A stretch of 64,000 nt of DNA. Source: Dipteris shenzhenensis (taxonomy: Eukaryota > Polypodiophyta > Polypodiopsida > Gleicheniales). Below are positions 1 through 10,445 of this stretch, one piece after another; position 1 is the stretch's first letter, and the number at the start of each line of letters is the position of its first letter. A program made the translations under genes and the position numbers. The stretch lies in assembly GCA_047967505.1 (NCBI GenBank), contig CM106541.1; one strand, 5' to 3'. The notes beneath the pieces are model-generated. The model ran no database searches. It was not told where the DNA came from and saw nothing but the letters and a program-made list of their open reading frames with translations.

Positions 1-2
1 GC

Positions 3-278
3 AGTTCAGTGAGAGTGAAAGCTCACTTGTTAGGAGAGCAGAATAAAGGCATTAGCATATGTCCTTCAATGCCAGAATATGTTCTTTTACGCTTAAAAGC
101 ATTGGCAAATGCATCTAAGCATGGTGCTCGAGCTTTTATGCCTGTTGGAAGTGCAGTGTCTACGAGTATTCCAGTCTCAGCAATGCCTTCTATTTCAGTT
201 GCCACTTCCAGTAAGGTCACATTTGGGAGGCACATTATCCTAAGCTCACTTTTAGTGCTTGCATGGCACATTGCTTGA
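3..278 (+). pseudogene. hAT transposase, BED zinc-finger part (5' partial)
   Basis: The open frame enters from the left window edge and has no ATG of its own. Its first residues (RVKAHLLG followed by NKGISICPSMPE) match the usual tail of the BED zinc finger of plant hAT transposases, which binds the transposon ends in the nucleus. After the finger the frame has no recognisable domain and ends at a stop. The next recognisable transposase segment begins in another frame at about 260, so most of the region between the finger and the middle domain has been deleted. The finger's leading cysteines lie outside the window. The finger call is moderately sure; the nonfunctional status is clear. Confidence 0.55.
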
Positions 279-505
279 ATAACTTGCTGAAGGACATAGG
301 GAAGCTTGCTTGGGTTCATCCAATAATTGATTTTGCAAAGGATATTATTGGTTTTATCACACAACACCACTACATTCAGTGTAAGCTTGCCTCCAAAGAC
401 CTCTTGAAGTATTCAGAGACACGTTTTGCATACAACTTCATCATGTTGGAGCGTCTTCTAGAGGTAAAAAATGCTCTAAGGCAACTTGTTGTGTGTAATG
501 AATAG
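260..505 (+). pseudogene. hAT transposase, middle domain fragment
   Basis: This stretch reads CMAHCLNNLLKDIGKL, then about 40 residues on SETRFAYNFIMLERLLEV and NALRQLVV. These are hallmark strings of the domain between the catalytic residues in plant hAT transposases (the DUF659 neighbourhood). The frame stops at a TAG just before the solo LTR. If the LTR and one target-duplication copy are ignored, the frame continues directly into the C-terminal block beginning at 1784, with two in-frame stops near the junction. No intact protein can be made. Confidence 0.75.
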
Positions 506-511
506 GAGGCG

Positions 512-1783
512 TGTTGGAATGGTCACCTCCCCATCTGTAAGCCCCCAAATGAGGAGAGCGTGGGGGAGGGAGACCTAGGGCAGAAGATGCCCAGAGAAGA
601 GAAAGGGAGGGGAACTGCCACATGGGCAGCACCTCACACAAAGCAAGAAGGGTACCTGGCAAGTCGTGGAGCTCCTGATGTACAGGGCAGACACGTGGAC
701 ATCAGGGACCTGCAGCAGCCTGATTACGCAGGGATTTCCAGCAAGGACAGACGGCGCAGCAGTACGGAAGGGTACGGTATGCATACGTGGCTGTAGGGGG
801 CTGGTGAAGGCCTGGCAGGAGGCAAGGATGCTGCAGCAGGAAGGCGCCTGCATGAAGAAAGATACGGGGCAGATCAGAGTGGCGCAGCAGAGGCGGGACA
901 GACCAGCACATGGGTCGGCCAGGAGAGAGGCTGGTTGGGCCAGGCCTGGGCCCTTGCCTTGATTGGACGGCCAAAAGCCCTAGAAGTGTGGGCCAAAGGG
1001 CCCTAGTTTTGTGAGCCCTTAAAGGGCTGTTTTGGGGCAGACTGGTCGGCCCAAACAGACCAGCCAGTCGGCCCATTTAGGGCTGGCTGGTCGGTTAGTT
1101 CACGGGGCCCTTGGGGCCTATAAAAGGAGAGGCTTGTGGCCTCATTTCTCATCCAGCATAGCCAGCAGTTCCAGGGCAGAAAGGAGCAGCAGGGAGGCTA
1201 CTCTCTGGGCCTATCTACAGGAGGTGAGAGAGTGCAACAAGTGCTGCAGACTTTGCCAGGAAGAGGCTGGACCTTGGCTGTCTTCTAGGGCAGCAAGGTG
1301 CTGAGATCATCATAACTTCTGGAGCAGCAATTCACAAGCAGGTTGGAGCAGTGGAACAGGGACCTGTGTGCTGCAGACAAAGCTTGGCAGGGGCTGCCCA
1401 CCTAGGCTGATTCACAGGCAGTAAGGTGGAGAACAACACACTGGACGGAAAGTCTACAGACGCTCGAGGTGGAGCACGCGGGCTCGAGTCTAGAGATAGC
1501 CAACAGATAGGAGAAAGACCTTGTGGTAAGATCAGAGGACCACACCGTTGGTGGGACTCTGGATCTCTCTCTTGTATTGTGTCCATAGTTTTGGACGAAA
1601 ATATATATCTTGGTGGTTTCTCTATCTGGTTGGTTCATTGTCTATTGATGAGTCTGCACACCTATTTTATGCACATAAGTAAAGAAGTTTGTGATTCCAC
1701 ACCCACACCGCACACTGTGTGAGCTCCTGGGCATTACTATAAGTCTTCCGCTGTGCGTACCCTCTGTTGGGTATTTTCTAACA
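512..1783 (+). mobile_element. Solo LTR, 1272 bp, inserted in the hAT transposase
   Basis: The segment starts TGTTGGAATG and ends TTTTCTAACA, giving TG...CA termini. It is flanked by AGGCG (507-511) and AGGCA (1784-1788), a 5-bp target duplication with one C-G to C-A change of the kind methyl-CpG decay produces. Removing the segment and one duplication copy re-joins the transposase reading frame across the site, which independently fixes the boundaries. No internal region is present, so this is what remains after recombination between two LTRs. The parent family is not identified. The length suits a gypsy-type or large copia LTR. Confidence 0.85.
1119..1125 (+). promoter_or_regulatory. TATA box of the solo LTR
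   Basis: TATAAAA stands in a GC-richer part of the LTR, about 600 bases after its start, where the U3/R boundary of a plant LTR promoter is expected. It indicates plus-strand orientation. Activity is not shown by the sequence. Confidence 0.45.
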
Positions 1784-2682
1784 AGGCATGGAAGGAATAA
1801 AAGAGTGCAAATGCCTTGGAATGCAAGTCTTTATGCTTATCTGATTCCTATTGGGAGGATGTCAATCATATGGTGAAAATAGTGAAGCCCATCATCCTTT
1901 TAATGAGGCTTATGGATAGTGATGAGCCATGCATTGGCAAAGTTTATGAGGGGATGGACAAAATGATTGAAAATGTGAAGGAGGTGGTGACTAATCCTGA
2001 TAGGAAGCAAGAATTAGTAGACTTGGCAGTGGAGCGGTGGAACTCCTATCATTCACCCTTGCATGCTACAGCTTATGTCTTGGATCCTGAATTTCAAGGT
2101 AACAAGCAAGAGTCGGATAAGGAAGTGATGCGAGGATGGGAGGAGATACTGAAGCAAATGGTACCAGATGCACAAGAGCGAAGGCAAGTAAAGGATGAGT
2201 TGGCTTTTTATAGGAAGAAATATGGAATGTGTGGCTCTGAGGATGCACAAAGGGGCAGGTATATTGTGGGGTCTGCTCTATGGTGGGAGGATTATGGGGC
2301 TGATACACCTTTGTTGCAGAACTTGGCTATCCGCATTTTGAGTCAAGGAGCAAGTTCCTCTCCTTGTGAGCGCTGGTGGAGTAGCTTTGGGCACATTGCA
2401 TCAAAGAAGAGGAACAGACTTGGGACACAAAAGGCAAGTGACCTGGTGTTTGTGCATGCAAACTTACGTTTGCTTCAAAAGATGAATGCTGGGTACAGCC
2501 GTGAGGAATTCATTGGATGGCAGGAGAAGAATGGTAAGGCAACATGCCAGCAAATCGTTCCTATGGTGGGTGCATCCATGGATGATGTTGGAGATGACCA
2601 AGAAGATGGAGATCATCCAGATGATGGAGATGATGAAGAGGAGGAAGAGGGCAGCAACCACAATGCTGCAGATTTAGATTGA
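1784..2682 (+). pseudogene. hAT transposase, C-terminal dimerisation domain
   Basis: After the solo LTR the frame resumes and is open from about 1816 to 2682. Near its start it carries LSDSYWEDVNHMVKIVKPI. Further on, LLQNLAIRILSQGASSS, CERWWSSFGHIASKKRNRL and DLVFVHANLRLL form the classical hAT dimerisation signature. The last 40 residues are very acidic (a run of D and E), a common tail in this family. The domain normally pairs transposase subunits during excision. The open frame of about 290 codons is long for a dead element, but its N-terminal partner is broken, so it is a pseudogene unless the block is expressed separately. Confidence 0.8.
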
Positions 2683-3017
2683 TCATTGACAGTGTTGAGT
2701 GGATCATGCATGTGGCAGCTAGTTTTTTAAGTTCTAGGAGCCTCAATAGTAGGAGGTGTCACTCTCCTTTTCTTATACCCAATTCAAGATTCCAAGACTC
2801 AAGATAATCTCATATGTTTGTGCCTTGTCTCTGATGGACTTTGCTTTTGTATGCCATTGGCAAGCTATAATGATTTATCAATGATTATTCGTGAACTATG
2901 TCCCGAGTCTTGAGTCCTTAAGGCTTACTCCAAAAGCAATTGCAATGTTTTTGAGTCTTGGATTCTAAGTTTAAGCTTTCTAATGTATAGAATAGTATGT
3001 TTTTTATGGGTATGGTG
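2683..3017 (+). other. hAT 3' flank, no gene
   Basis: The stretch after the transposase stop shows no coding frame. It is probably the 3' untranslated part of the hAT element. Confidence 0.4.
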
Positions 3018-3112
3018 ATGTGGCGTTCCCTTCCCGTTCACGTTCCCTAGGATTTGGCCGTTCCCGTTCCCCAGGGGGTCGACATTCCGTTGCCGTTCAC
3101 GTTCCCTAGTAA
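3018..3112 (+). repeat. Probable hAT subterminal repeats
   Basis: Short units of the form GTTCCC or CCGTTC recur at least six times here, and the 14-mer TTCACGTTCCCTAG occurs twice. Clusters of short motifs near the ends of hAT elements commonly serve as transposase binding sites. This role is inferred. Confidence 0.4.
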
Positions 3113-3314
3113 CTATGAACCTGCATCTCTCGGAATGACTGTTGGCTTGAATTGTATACTTCTGCCTCCCCAATGGGGCTTTATTGTCAGAAAACAGAGG
3201 GCTTTGAATCCTTGGGGGTAAGCCAGGCAGGCCAGCAACAACAAGTAACATGGACTAGAAAGGAATAGCTCTATCCAAACACTCAATGATGCAACCTCAC
3301 TTATAGACTTGAAC

Positions 3315-3317
<3 letters not shown>

Positions 3318-3345
<28 letters not shown>
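3318..3345 (+). repeat. (GA)14 microsatellite
   Basis: An uninterrupted AG/GA dinucleotide run of 28 bases. Confidence 0.95.
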
Positions 3346-3348
<3 letters not shown>

Positions 3349-4488
3349 ATTCTTCCACAGGATGTGGGCAAACTAGCTCAACTGTGCACCAAAACAACCA
3401 GCCAAAGGCTGAGGCAAACCACTGCTGAGATCTTTGCTGAAAACTCCCCTCGGAAGAATTCAAGTCACGCTGCTTGTAGAGGGCTTCAGTGAAGGATTTG
3501 ATGAGGAACAGAGGGGGGAAGTGGAGGTATTTACAAGGGGCCTGGTAGCCCCCTGTTTGACCGACCTGGAAGCCGACTGACAGCCGACTACCAATTGGTT
3601 GGTTGGCTGGGCCAACCAGCCCCTGGCCAAGGTGATACCCAGGCAACCAGCCCCTGGCCAGGCTGATAAGAGGGCTTCCCTGCGCTGCTCCCACTGCTGG
3701 AAATGTTGGCAGCCCTCTGCCCACCCAGCACTTGTAAAATTGCAGCCCCATGAGCTCTTGCCTTTCTCCAAAGTCTCATTTAATGAGGCTCAAGGCAGGT
3801 TTTGCAGACTGTCACAACCAATCCCGTGGCTGTCAGACTGTTTGGGCCAATGAGAATGCTTGGGCATTGCAATGCTGGGCTGCTCTTTTGCTGCTGCTCC
3901 TGGGGCTGTCCTGCCACACCCCTTTGCTGCCACACAGGCTGCTCCTGCTTGCTGCGATCTGTTCCTGCACCCAACCATGGAGTAGATCCATGCCACAACT
4001 ATTCAGGGTGCTGCGCATACTCATGGTCCAGGCACCCCTAGCCCCTACTGTCATCTGAATCTGATGTCCTCATATGGGAGCCCTCACAGGTGAAGTCAGT
4101 GACTTCTAACATTTATGTAGGGCTCTTGATCTGGCTGACCTGAATTCCGACAGATCCCAGCTCTGTCAACCATATCTGCTGCAGTCCAATGATTGCCTTG
4201 ACTGGGCCAACCAGGAATGGCAGACTTCCCTCGCCTATATACTAATGTGCAGGTGCGGCTGCTGTTCTATCTGCCCCACAAAAGGGGCAGCCTACCTGCC
4301 CTATACAAGGGGCGCATTTGTGGTCAAAGGGTTGCTGTCCTATGGACACTTGCTCTTCTAGCTGGACCATAAACTACCTCAAGGATGTGTTCATGCTCCC
4401 CACATCACAGCCAATGTGCTGCCCATGTGGCAGCCAATTTCTCCTTCACCAATCCCCCTACCTTTCTACAGGTGTCCCTTGCCTCTCC
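3346..4488. other. No gene recognised; low-complexity GC-richer repeat DNA
   Basis: The stretch is rich in CCAACCAGCCCCTGGCC-like words and gives several overlapping open frames, but none shows a conserved domain. It may be the LTR or untranslated part of the minus-strand element that follows. I cannot define ends. Confidence 0.3.
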
Positions 4489-4847
4489 TCATATGGGGGG
4501 CTTACATGTGGGGAATTGACCCTCATTCAAAAACACCCATCTTGACGGCCAATGTGGGCCGCAAACCTCCCCTCGAAGAATGTGGTCCATGTGCTCCTTG
4601 GGAAGAGTGCTTAGGAATGCGTCAAAGGCAGCCTTCAAATCTGGTCCAAACCCCCGTATCTCATACTCCAGGTTTTGCTCTGGTGTGGTGCATGTCCCTT
4701 GCTGCATTGTTTATGCTCTATTTGAGCGAAATTGGGTAACACATCCATCATGTTGCCCTCCACGTAGTAGTGACCATGTGCTTGATATCTCCATAACGCT
4801 CCAAGTTGATCCTTGTGTAGAGAGACCCTAGTGCTGGTCCACGTCAA
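4489..4847 (-). pseudogene. Unidentified retroelement-like fragment
   Basis: Two overlapping minus-strand frames, one holding LHKDQLGALWRYQAHGHYYV and the other HMDHILRGEVCGPHWPS, look like a single older frame broken by a shift. The composition (aromatic, charged) resembles retrotransposon gag or pol linker sequence more than random frames, but I do not recognise a domain. It could be part of a Ty3/gypsy-type polyprotein. Confidence is low. Confidence 0.25.
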
Positions 4848-4870
4848 TCCTCTCCATCAAGGCTCCATTA

Positions 4871-5091
4871 GAACTCAGCAACTAGCTGTCTCCGGATCAT
4901 TGCTTCCTATGAGAAAACCTCAGGTTCACTTGTCCTCTCCACCACTAGTATTATATGAAGTCTCGATTGAGAACTTAGCAACTAGCTGTCTCCGGATCAT
5001 TGCTTCCTATGAGAAAACCTCAGGTTCAGACCCTAACCCTTTCAAGGTACTTGTCCTCTCCACCACTAGTATTATATGAAGTCTCGATTGA
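4871..5091 (+). repeat. Tandem duplication, about 100-bp unit
   Basis: A unit beginning GAACTCAGCAACTAGCTG at 4871 repeats from 4971, beginning GAACTTAGCAACTAGCTG. Both contain TCCGGATCATTGCTTCC and a CTCTCCACCACTAG block. The second copy carries about 21 extra bases including CCCTAACCC. Confidence 0.85.
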
Positions 5092-5239
5092 ATTTGCCAT
5101 GTGAATCTTCAATATCCTGTAACTGGATATCATCGAGTAACCTCTTTGACAATTGATATTGTCAGCATTGTAGTCTTCAAGAAGTCCATGACGTGAACCC
5201 TTATAGTCATGAAGCAATCGCTTCACATGCCTTTACAGT

Positions 5240-6130
5240 GAAGCTACTCCATTCGGCTGGTCTATAACCTTCATTTTCCTTGTTGAGAACTCCAACACAT
5301 TCAGATACTTCAAAGCTGCACCGTGCCTTTGCAGCGAGTCAGACATCCAAAGTGTAATGTTGTCCATCATTTCTACCTACAACGGTCTTTGTTTCACTGC
5401 TCCTGAAGTCTCCACTCAACTGGCATACTTAAATTTCATCCTCCTCAGTGGTGACAGGGCTCGTCCTCTCTTTGAAAATCAAAGCAACACATGTCCTCCA
5501 CCTTCACAAGGAATCGGTTTCTATGCACCAATGCTGAGTCAATGTTTCACGCAGTCACCTCATTGGCCGCAAGTCTCGTCTTGGAGATGCTTGGGGAACA
5601 GTTTCTACCACCGTTGCCTTGGTTCATTCTTTTGAGGTTTTGTTGCCTTCTTCAATTTGCAATCACGTGCTGTGCCAGGGCTTAATGTAGTAGAAGCAGT
5701 TCTTCTTGTCTCCACCTTCCAAAGATCCCTTCCACATCTAAAGAGTCACCATCGGTCCTTTTCTTGGGTTTATCTAGTCCAGGCTAACCTTATTGTTATT
5801 CTTGCCTGATACCGATACTGCAAAGGCCTTCTTGTCGCCATTAGCTCCATACTTCATCTGATCCTCTTCTTGGAGCAAAATGGTCCAACTCCTTGAAGGT
5901 AATTGGCTTTGATCATTCTCCAACCATGATGGTTGTCACCAATCCTTTGTGGCTCTTCGAAAGCTTACTAGCTGGGCCAACTCGCTGTTGCTCACGTTGT
6001 GACAAACTGTAGCTGATAACCTGATAAAACCTGATAACTTTGACAAGGTAGTCATGTGCTTCTCCCATCATCGTTGTGGTGATGATCCTATTTGTGTTAT
6101 TGGTCTCATTGAGATCTCTCGGAATTATAT
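5240..6130 (-). pseudogene. Degenerate Ty1/copia gag on the minus strand
   Basis: Reading the minus strand across several frames gives strings typical of copia gag near its zinc knuckle: LLQEEDQMKYGANGDKKAFA at about 5820-5880 and KKNCFYYIKPWHS at about 5661-5710. The latter matches the knuckle pattern C-x2-C-x4-H-x4-C with the second cysteine replaced by tyrosine. Frames are broken by many stops and shifts, and no clear LTR borders it. It is old and inactive. The family assignment rests on short strings only. Confidence 0.4.
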
Positions 6131-8390
6131 TACTATAATCATGGAGAGTGCTAGGGCTTCCACTCCCTGATCTTAGGTTGTTTACACACTAAGAGGCGCC
6201 CATTGAATTAATAGGAAGCAAGTTTTTGGGCCCTTGCAAGGGTCCTAAGGGAGTGTCTTGGTTTTTAGGTCCATAGTTTTGAAGTTAGTTCATTTGATCA
6301 ATTTGACCATGCAAATTGTGATTAGTACGAGCTTTAAGTTGCATTAGTAGTAGTTTAAAAGCTTCTAATGTGTTTAGGGTTTAAGGTTGTGGAGGCTCTA
6401 AATGTTCTTGTCTTTTGTTGTGGAGATCCTAAATCTTCTTTTGTTAGGTATTTCTCTCTAAAAATAGAGGCTCTCTTTGTCTCTTGTATGACACCACCTT
6501 AATATTACTCTTGCCAAAATAGGCACGTCCCCACTTTTATTTAATGATCCATCCATTACACACCTCTTTCACCTCTTTTCTCTCCTCTCTTTCACTCATC
6601 GATCTTTCCCCATATTCCTTCACCTTCACTTGCTTTTTCTCTTTTCCTTTCCTTCGAATTTACATCCATCGTTTCCCTTTTACATTTATCTGAAGGAGCA
6701 ACTTTACACTTATACTTATAATGTCACTCCAAAAGGCAGATCCCCACCTTGTTTCAAGATAGCGGGCAATGGGTAGGCATCTACACACACACACACACGC
6801 GGGCACGTGCGCCCTGCTGACTCCACGTCTTGCCCTCCCCAAGCCCTTTGATGGTTGGGTAGCCAAGCTTGGCTGGCCAAATATGTATGTTGGTTTCAAT
6901 GACTTGGCGCTCATGTGTGTAGATATCATGCCATTTGGGTCTCTTGTCTTGCTATATTTATTGAAGTGAATTATCCTAGCATGATTTCACTCCTTTCGTT
7001 CAAGCTAGGTGCTTGTGTACACACTAGTGAATGATGCCAAGTACGTGCCTTGAAGATGGGATCTTTGCTTCATGTACTTTCTATTATATCAAATAAAAAA
7101 ATATATATGCTTAGTGGATCCATCTTCTCTAGTTGGGCGCTATGCTTTATGAACAACATACGCTCATCTGATGGGCTTGTGTTTATGTGATAAAATTCTC
7201 TATTGCTACTTGGAAGAGGCAAGGACAAAAACAAGTATGTGATAAACTTCTCTAGTGCTACTCGTAAGAGGAAAGGATAAGGACAAGTATGATGCTTGTG
7301 GTGTATTTATGTGTGTGTTCAAAATTGCATTGTGCACATGCCCATTGGTAGGAGCATTGCTTTGCATACATTGGGACAATGTGTGCTTGACTTCTCTAAT
7401 TGTGGCCTTGTTGACTTTTATCATGAATGAAGTGCAATATGATGTGGCTCCATGCGGTCTCAAAATGAATTGCACATCAATATTATCTCCCCACCATACT
7501 TTTGATAAGGTCATTTTGAAATTACTTGTGTATATGTATTTAGGATTTCTTTCTCATGTCTTTCCAAGAAAATTATAGCTTGTACATCCTTGCACACAAG
7601 GCAAGAATGTGCTCATCTTTGTCATTACAAGCTCGTGAAAGAAGTTTTCAAGGTCAACAACAAGGACAACGATTGTGCAAGCAATGAACAAACATGCTTA
7701 AAGTTTCTTTTGCATGCAATTGAAACCATTGCTCGCTTAGTGGAAGCAAAATTTTGTTTTGCGCATAGTGGGATGAGGAGAGCCAAAGTAGCAAGGTTTG
7801 TTTTTCTTCTAGCAAGTCTTTTTGTCTTGTGGATTTGGATGTCTTTGGATGGCAATGAAAATTTCTAGATGTATGAAGTGATGTATGTGTCTATGAACTC
7901 CTCTATCTCATTGTTTGACGTGATGCCATAGAGTGGTGCATTTTCAGCCCACAGCAAGCCATGGTCATGTTGGCTTCCCATGTTTTGAATCTCAATGATA
8001 AAGAAGAAGTCAATTACTTTCCCTAAAATGTTAGAGTCTTGTTTTAAGAGGGGTTCAAGAGGCGCTTTATTGTTTGGACCCCATAAACATAGTATTGAGC
8101 AGTGGTGACTTGATTTGAATGGGCCAAATCAATTGTGTGTACAATAGATGTACTTTTCTACATTAATGCATCGTTGTGTTGTAGATTATGCAAGCATCCT
8201 AGAAATGTCTCCCAAAGCTTCTCTACTGCAAAGAAGGCAATAGAGCCAATTGTTTCACCATGGCAAAAATGTTTTTTTGTAGCTTGTGCTTGTAGTGTAC
8301 AAAGCTTTGTGAAGTCTCGAAAGCCAATATGGGATTGCCTTTTGGCATACCCCATTATCCTAATTAGCCTAAGATACTTTTATGTTGAAA
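6131..8390. other. No gene recognised
   Basis: The region has short chance frames on both strands without a conserved motif. It contains a (CA)n run at about 6780-6798 and an imperfect tandem duplication of about 56 bp at about 7187-7298. It is probably decayed repeat DNA. Confidence 0.4.
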
Positions 8391-8648
8391 TCTGTCATCA
8401 CGAGTGCATGAATTTGTAGAATGGACAGGGTAGCTAGGACCACACTCAAGAATGACATGTGGAAAATATGCAAAGGATATAATTACAATACAAGAGGGTA
8501 GTCCAAATATAAGGTACATAACCCTTGAAAGGAGAGGACCTTGAATGCCTTGGATCCATTTTAAAGCAATCAAGGTCCTTGGAGTGGCAAGGTGGCTAAA
8601 GGATTGGGGCACCCTCAATACACAACTACACCATATTAATGTCACATG
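8391..8648 (-). repeat. LTR-like module, distal copy
   Basis: This block matches the two modules at 9676-10318. Shared words are GAGTGCATGAA, TATGCAAAGG, GAGAGGACCT and TTGGGGCACCCTCAAT. It is probably an LTR or LTR fragment of the minus-strand gypsy element whose integrase lies at 10.4-11.9 kb. The LTR identity is inferred from position; the repetition itself is seen. Confidence 0.5.
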
Positions 8649-9675
8649 TTGAATTTTTTATAGAGAATTAGAGCCTCTCTCTAACTCGGCATGGAGAAAA
8701 CACATGGCAAGGTCAACTCAAGAAACTATTCCAGAAAAAAAAGATAACAGTCTTCCCTTAAACAAACCGATGCAAAGAACAAGTTGTAGTGAATGGATGT
8801 ATATAGAGTTAATACAACAGGCTGACAAGCTCATGGTTGGAAGGTAGTTGTGTAGAATTGTTGCAAAGAAGAAGCTTCCAATCAACACATGCAGCTGACT
8901 AGCAAATCGGACTGCAAGCTAGACAAAAAGTCATATCATGCACATGTGGTGTGTGGGTCTAGGGACCAAGAGAGCAGACATGGTATCGAGAATCTTAGCA
9001 GCAATGGTCCCAAGAATAGTCACATGGCAAAAGTGATAGGCCAAACTAAAAGCAAATTGTGGGCAAACTATAATAATGAGCTCGTGCACAGATTGCAGTG
9101 CACTGACCAAGAGACTTGATAGAAGCCACAACTTTGTGGTGAAGTGTGAAGCTAAATAGTGGACACGGGGCCAAGACTTAAAGAAAAATTGATAGGATTA
9201 ACGCAACAAGATGACTTTAGCAAAAAGCAAGTTGACTACAGAAGTCGGACTGAATAGTGCTCACCAAATAATTGAGTTGAACACAAAAGGTAGTAGCCAT
9301 GTGACACATGAGATTGTGTGACCAAATAGGATAGCAAAATCAAGCAGACTGCAATGGCTTGATACCAAACACATGGACTAGTACCAAAGCTAGAGGTTGA
9401 ATAGCCATGACACATGGTAGCTTGAGAATGAGCAAGCAAGAGGGAACCACATTGCAAGAAATTCGTGGACAAAAAATAAATTGGATGGAAAGAGAGAGTA
9501 AAAATATGGACCGTTGGAGGTCTCTCTCTCTCTTAAGTTATGAATCACACACATGTGAAAAATACCACTAATCCTCCAACAAATGAAACCACACAAGAGG
9601 AAGAAGTGCTAGATAAATAATCAACATGCAAGGTGAGATTTACACAAGGTGACAGCCACAGCATGAAAGCCAATA
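8649..9675. other. No gene recognised
   Basis: Short chance frames only. The stretch lies between copies of an LTR-like module and may be the decayed internal part of a retroelement. Confidence 0.35.
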
Positions 9676-10445
9676 ACAAGGTGGATCCAATGGATTGTAA
9701 GAAGGAGCACATGAGGACAAGGTATAACTCGACTCATGATTGGAAGAGGTTATTGAAATGTGCAATCATGAGTGCATGAACATGTAGAAGGGAGAAGGCA
9801 ACTAGGACCTCTCCCAATAATGACACATGGAAATATGCAAAGGCATAATCCCACATACAAGTGGGTAGTCCAAATACCAAGGCACAGAGGCCTTGGAAAG
9901 AGAGGACCTCCAATACCCTAGATTCATTTTAAGGGGTCAAGGTCTGTGGAGTGGCTAGGGTGGCTAAGGGGTTGGGGCACCCTCAATGCGTGGCTCCACC
10001 ACCTTAATGTCACATGTCACCACAAACTGCAAGAAGGATCACATGAGGATAAATTCAAATGGCAAGTTAGAAGCCGACTCATGATTGAGGGGGGCTATGG
10101 AAATGTGCAATAATGAGTGCATGAATGTGTAGAAGGTAGAGGACAACTAGGAACTCACCCAAGAATTACACAGGTACATAAGCCTTGGAAGGAGATGGGC
10201 GCTCCAATACCTCGGATCCCCTTTTAAGGGGTCAAGGTCCTAGGAGTAGCTAGGTTCTTGAAGGGGTTGGGGCACCCTCAATACATGGCTCCACCACCAC
10301 CTTAATGCCACATGTCATTTTTGACACCTACCATGAATTGATGCAATCCTATGAAAAAACCTACCTTGGATATAATCCCACATACAAGTGGGTATTTAAA
10401 TACCAAAGTACAATAGCCTTGGAAGGAGAGGACCTCCAATACTTC
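9676..10445 (-). repeat. Tandem LTR-like modules plus a partial copy
   Basis: Two adjacent modules (about 9676-10017 and 10018-10318) share GAGTGCATGAA, CTTGGAAAGAGAGG/CTTGGAAGGAGATG, TTTTAAGGGGTCAAGGTC, GGGGTTGGGGCACCCTCAAT and end in CTTAATGTCACATGTC or CTTAATGCCACATGTC. A partial third copy lies at 10367-10445. They adjoin the 3' end of a minus-strand gypsy integrase, where the 3' LTR should be, so they are likely tandem or nested LTRs. On the minus strand the module would begin TGACATGTGG. Confidence 0.55.

Larger units (their letters stand above)
1..3115 (+). mobile_element. hAT DNA transposon remnant (left end outside window)
   Basis: A plus-strand transposase is readable in three blocks: a BED zinc-finger tail, a middle domain, and the C-terminal dimerisation domain. 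A foreign solo LTR (512-1783) splits the middle block from the C-terminal block. Short repeats of the type GTTCCCGTTCC at 3018-3112 look like subterminal repeats, so I place the right end near 3115, but I did not find a terminal inverted repeat because the left end is outside the window. Stop codons and an internal deletion make it inactive. Confidence 0.7.

Noticed and set aside
441-1304. Several overlapping frames of 70-124 codons on both strands
   Set aside because: They lie in the GC-richer solo LTR, have no conserved motif and mostly no ATG start.
3347-4058. Several frames of 60-134 codons near 3.3-4.1 kb
   Set aside because: Many frames on both strands are open at once because of repetitive, GC-richer composition; none shows a domain.
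4489-6130. Possible endogenous viral sequence
   Set aside because: The few readable strings suit retrotransposon gag; no movement protein, coat protein or caulimovirus-type signature was seen.
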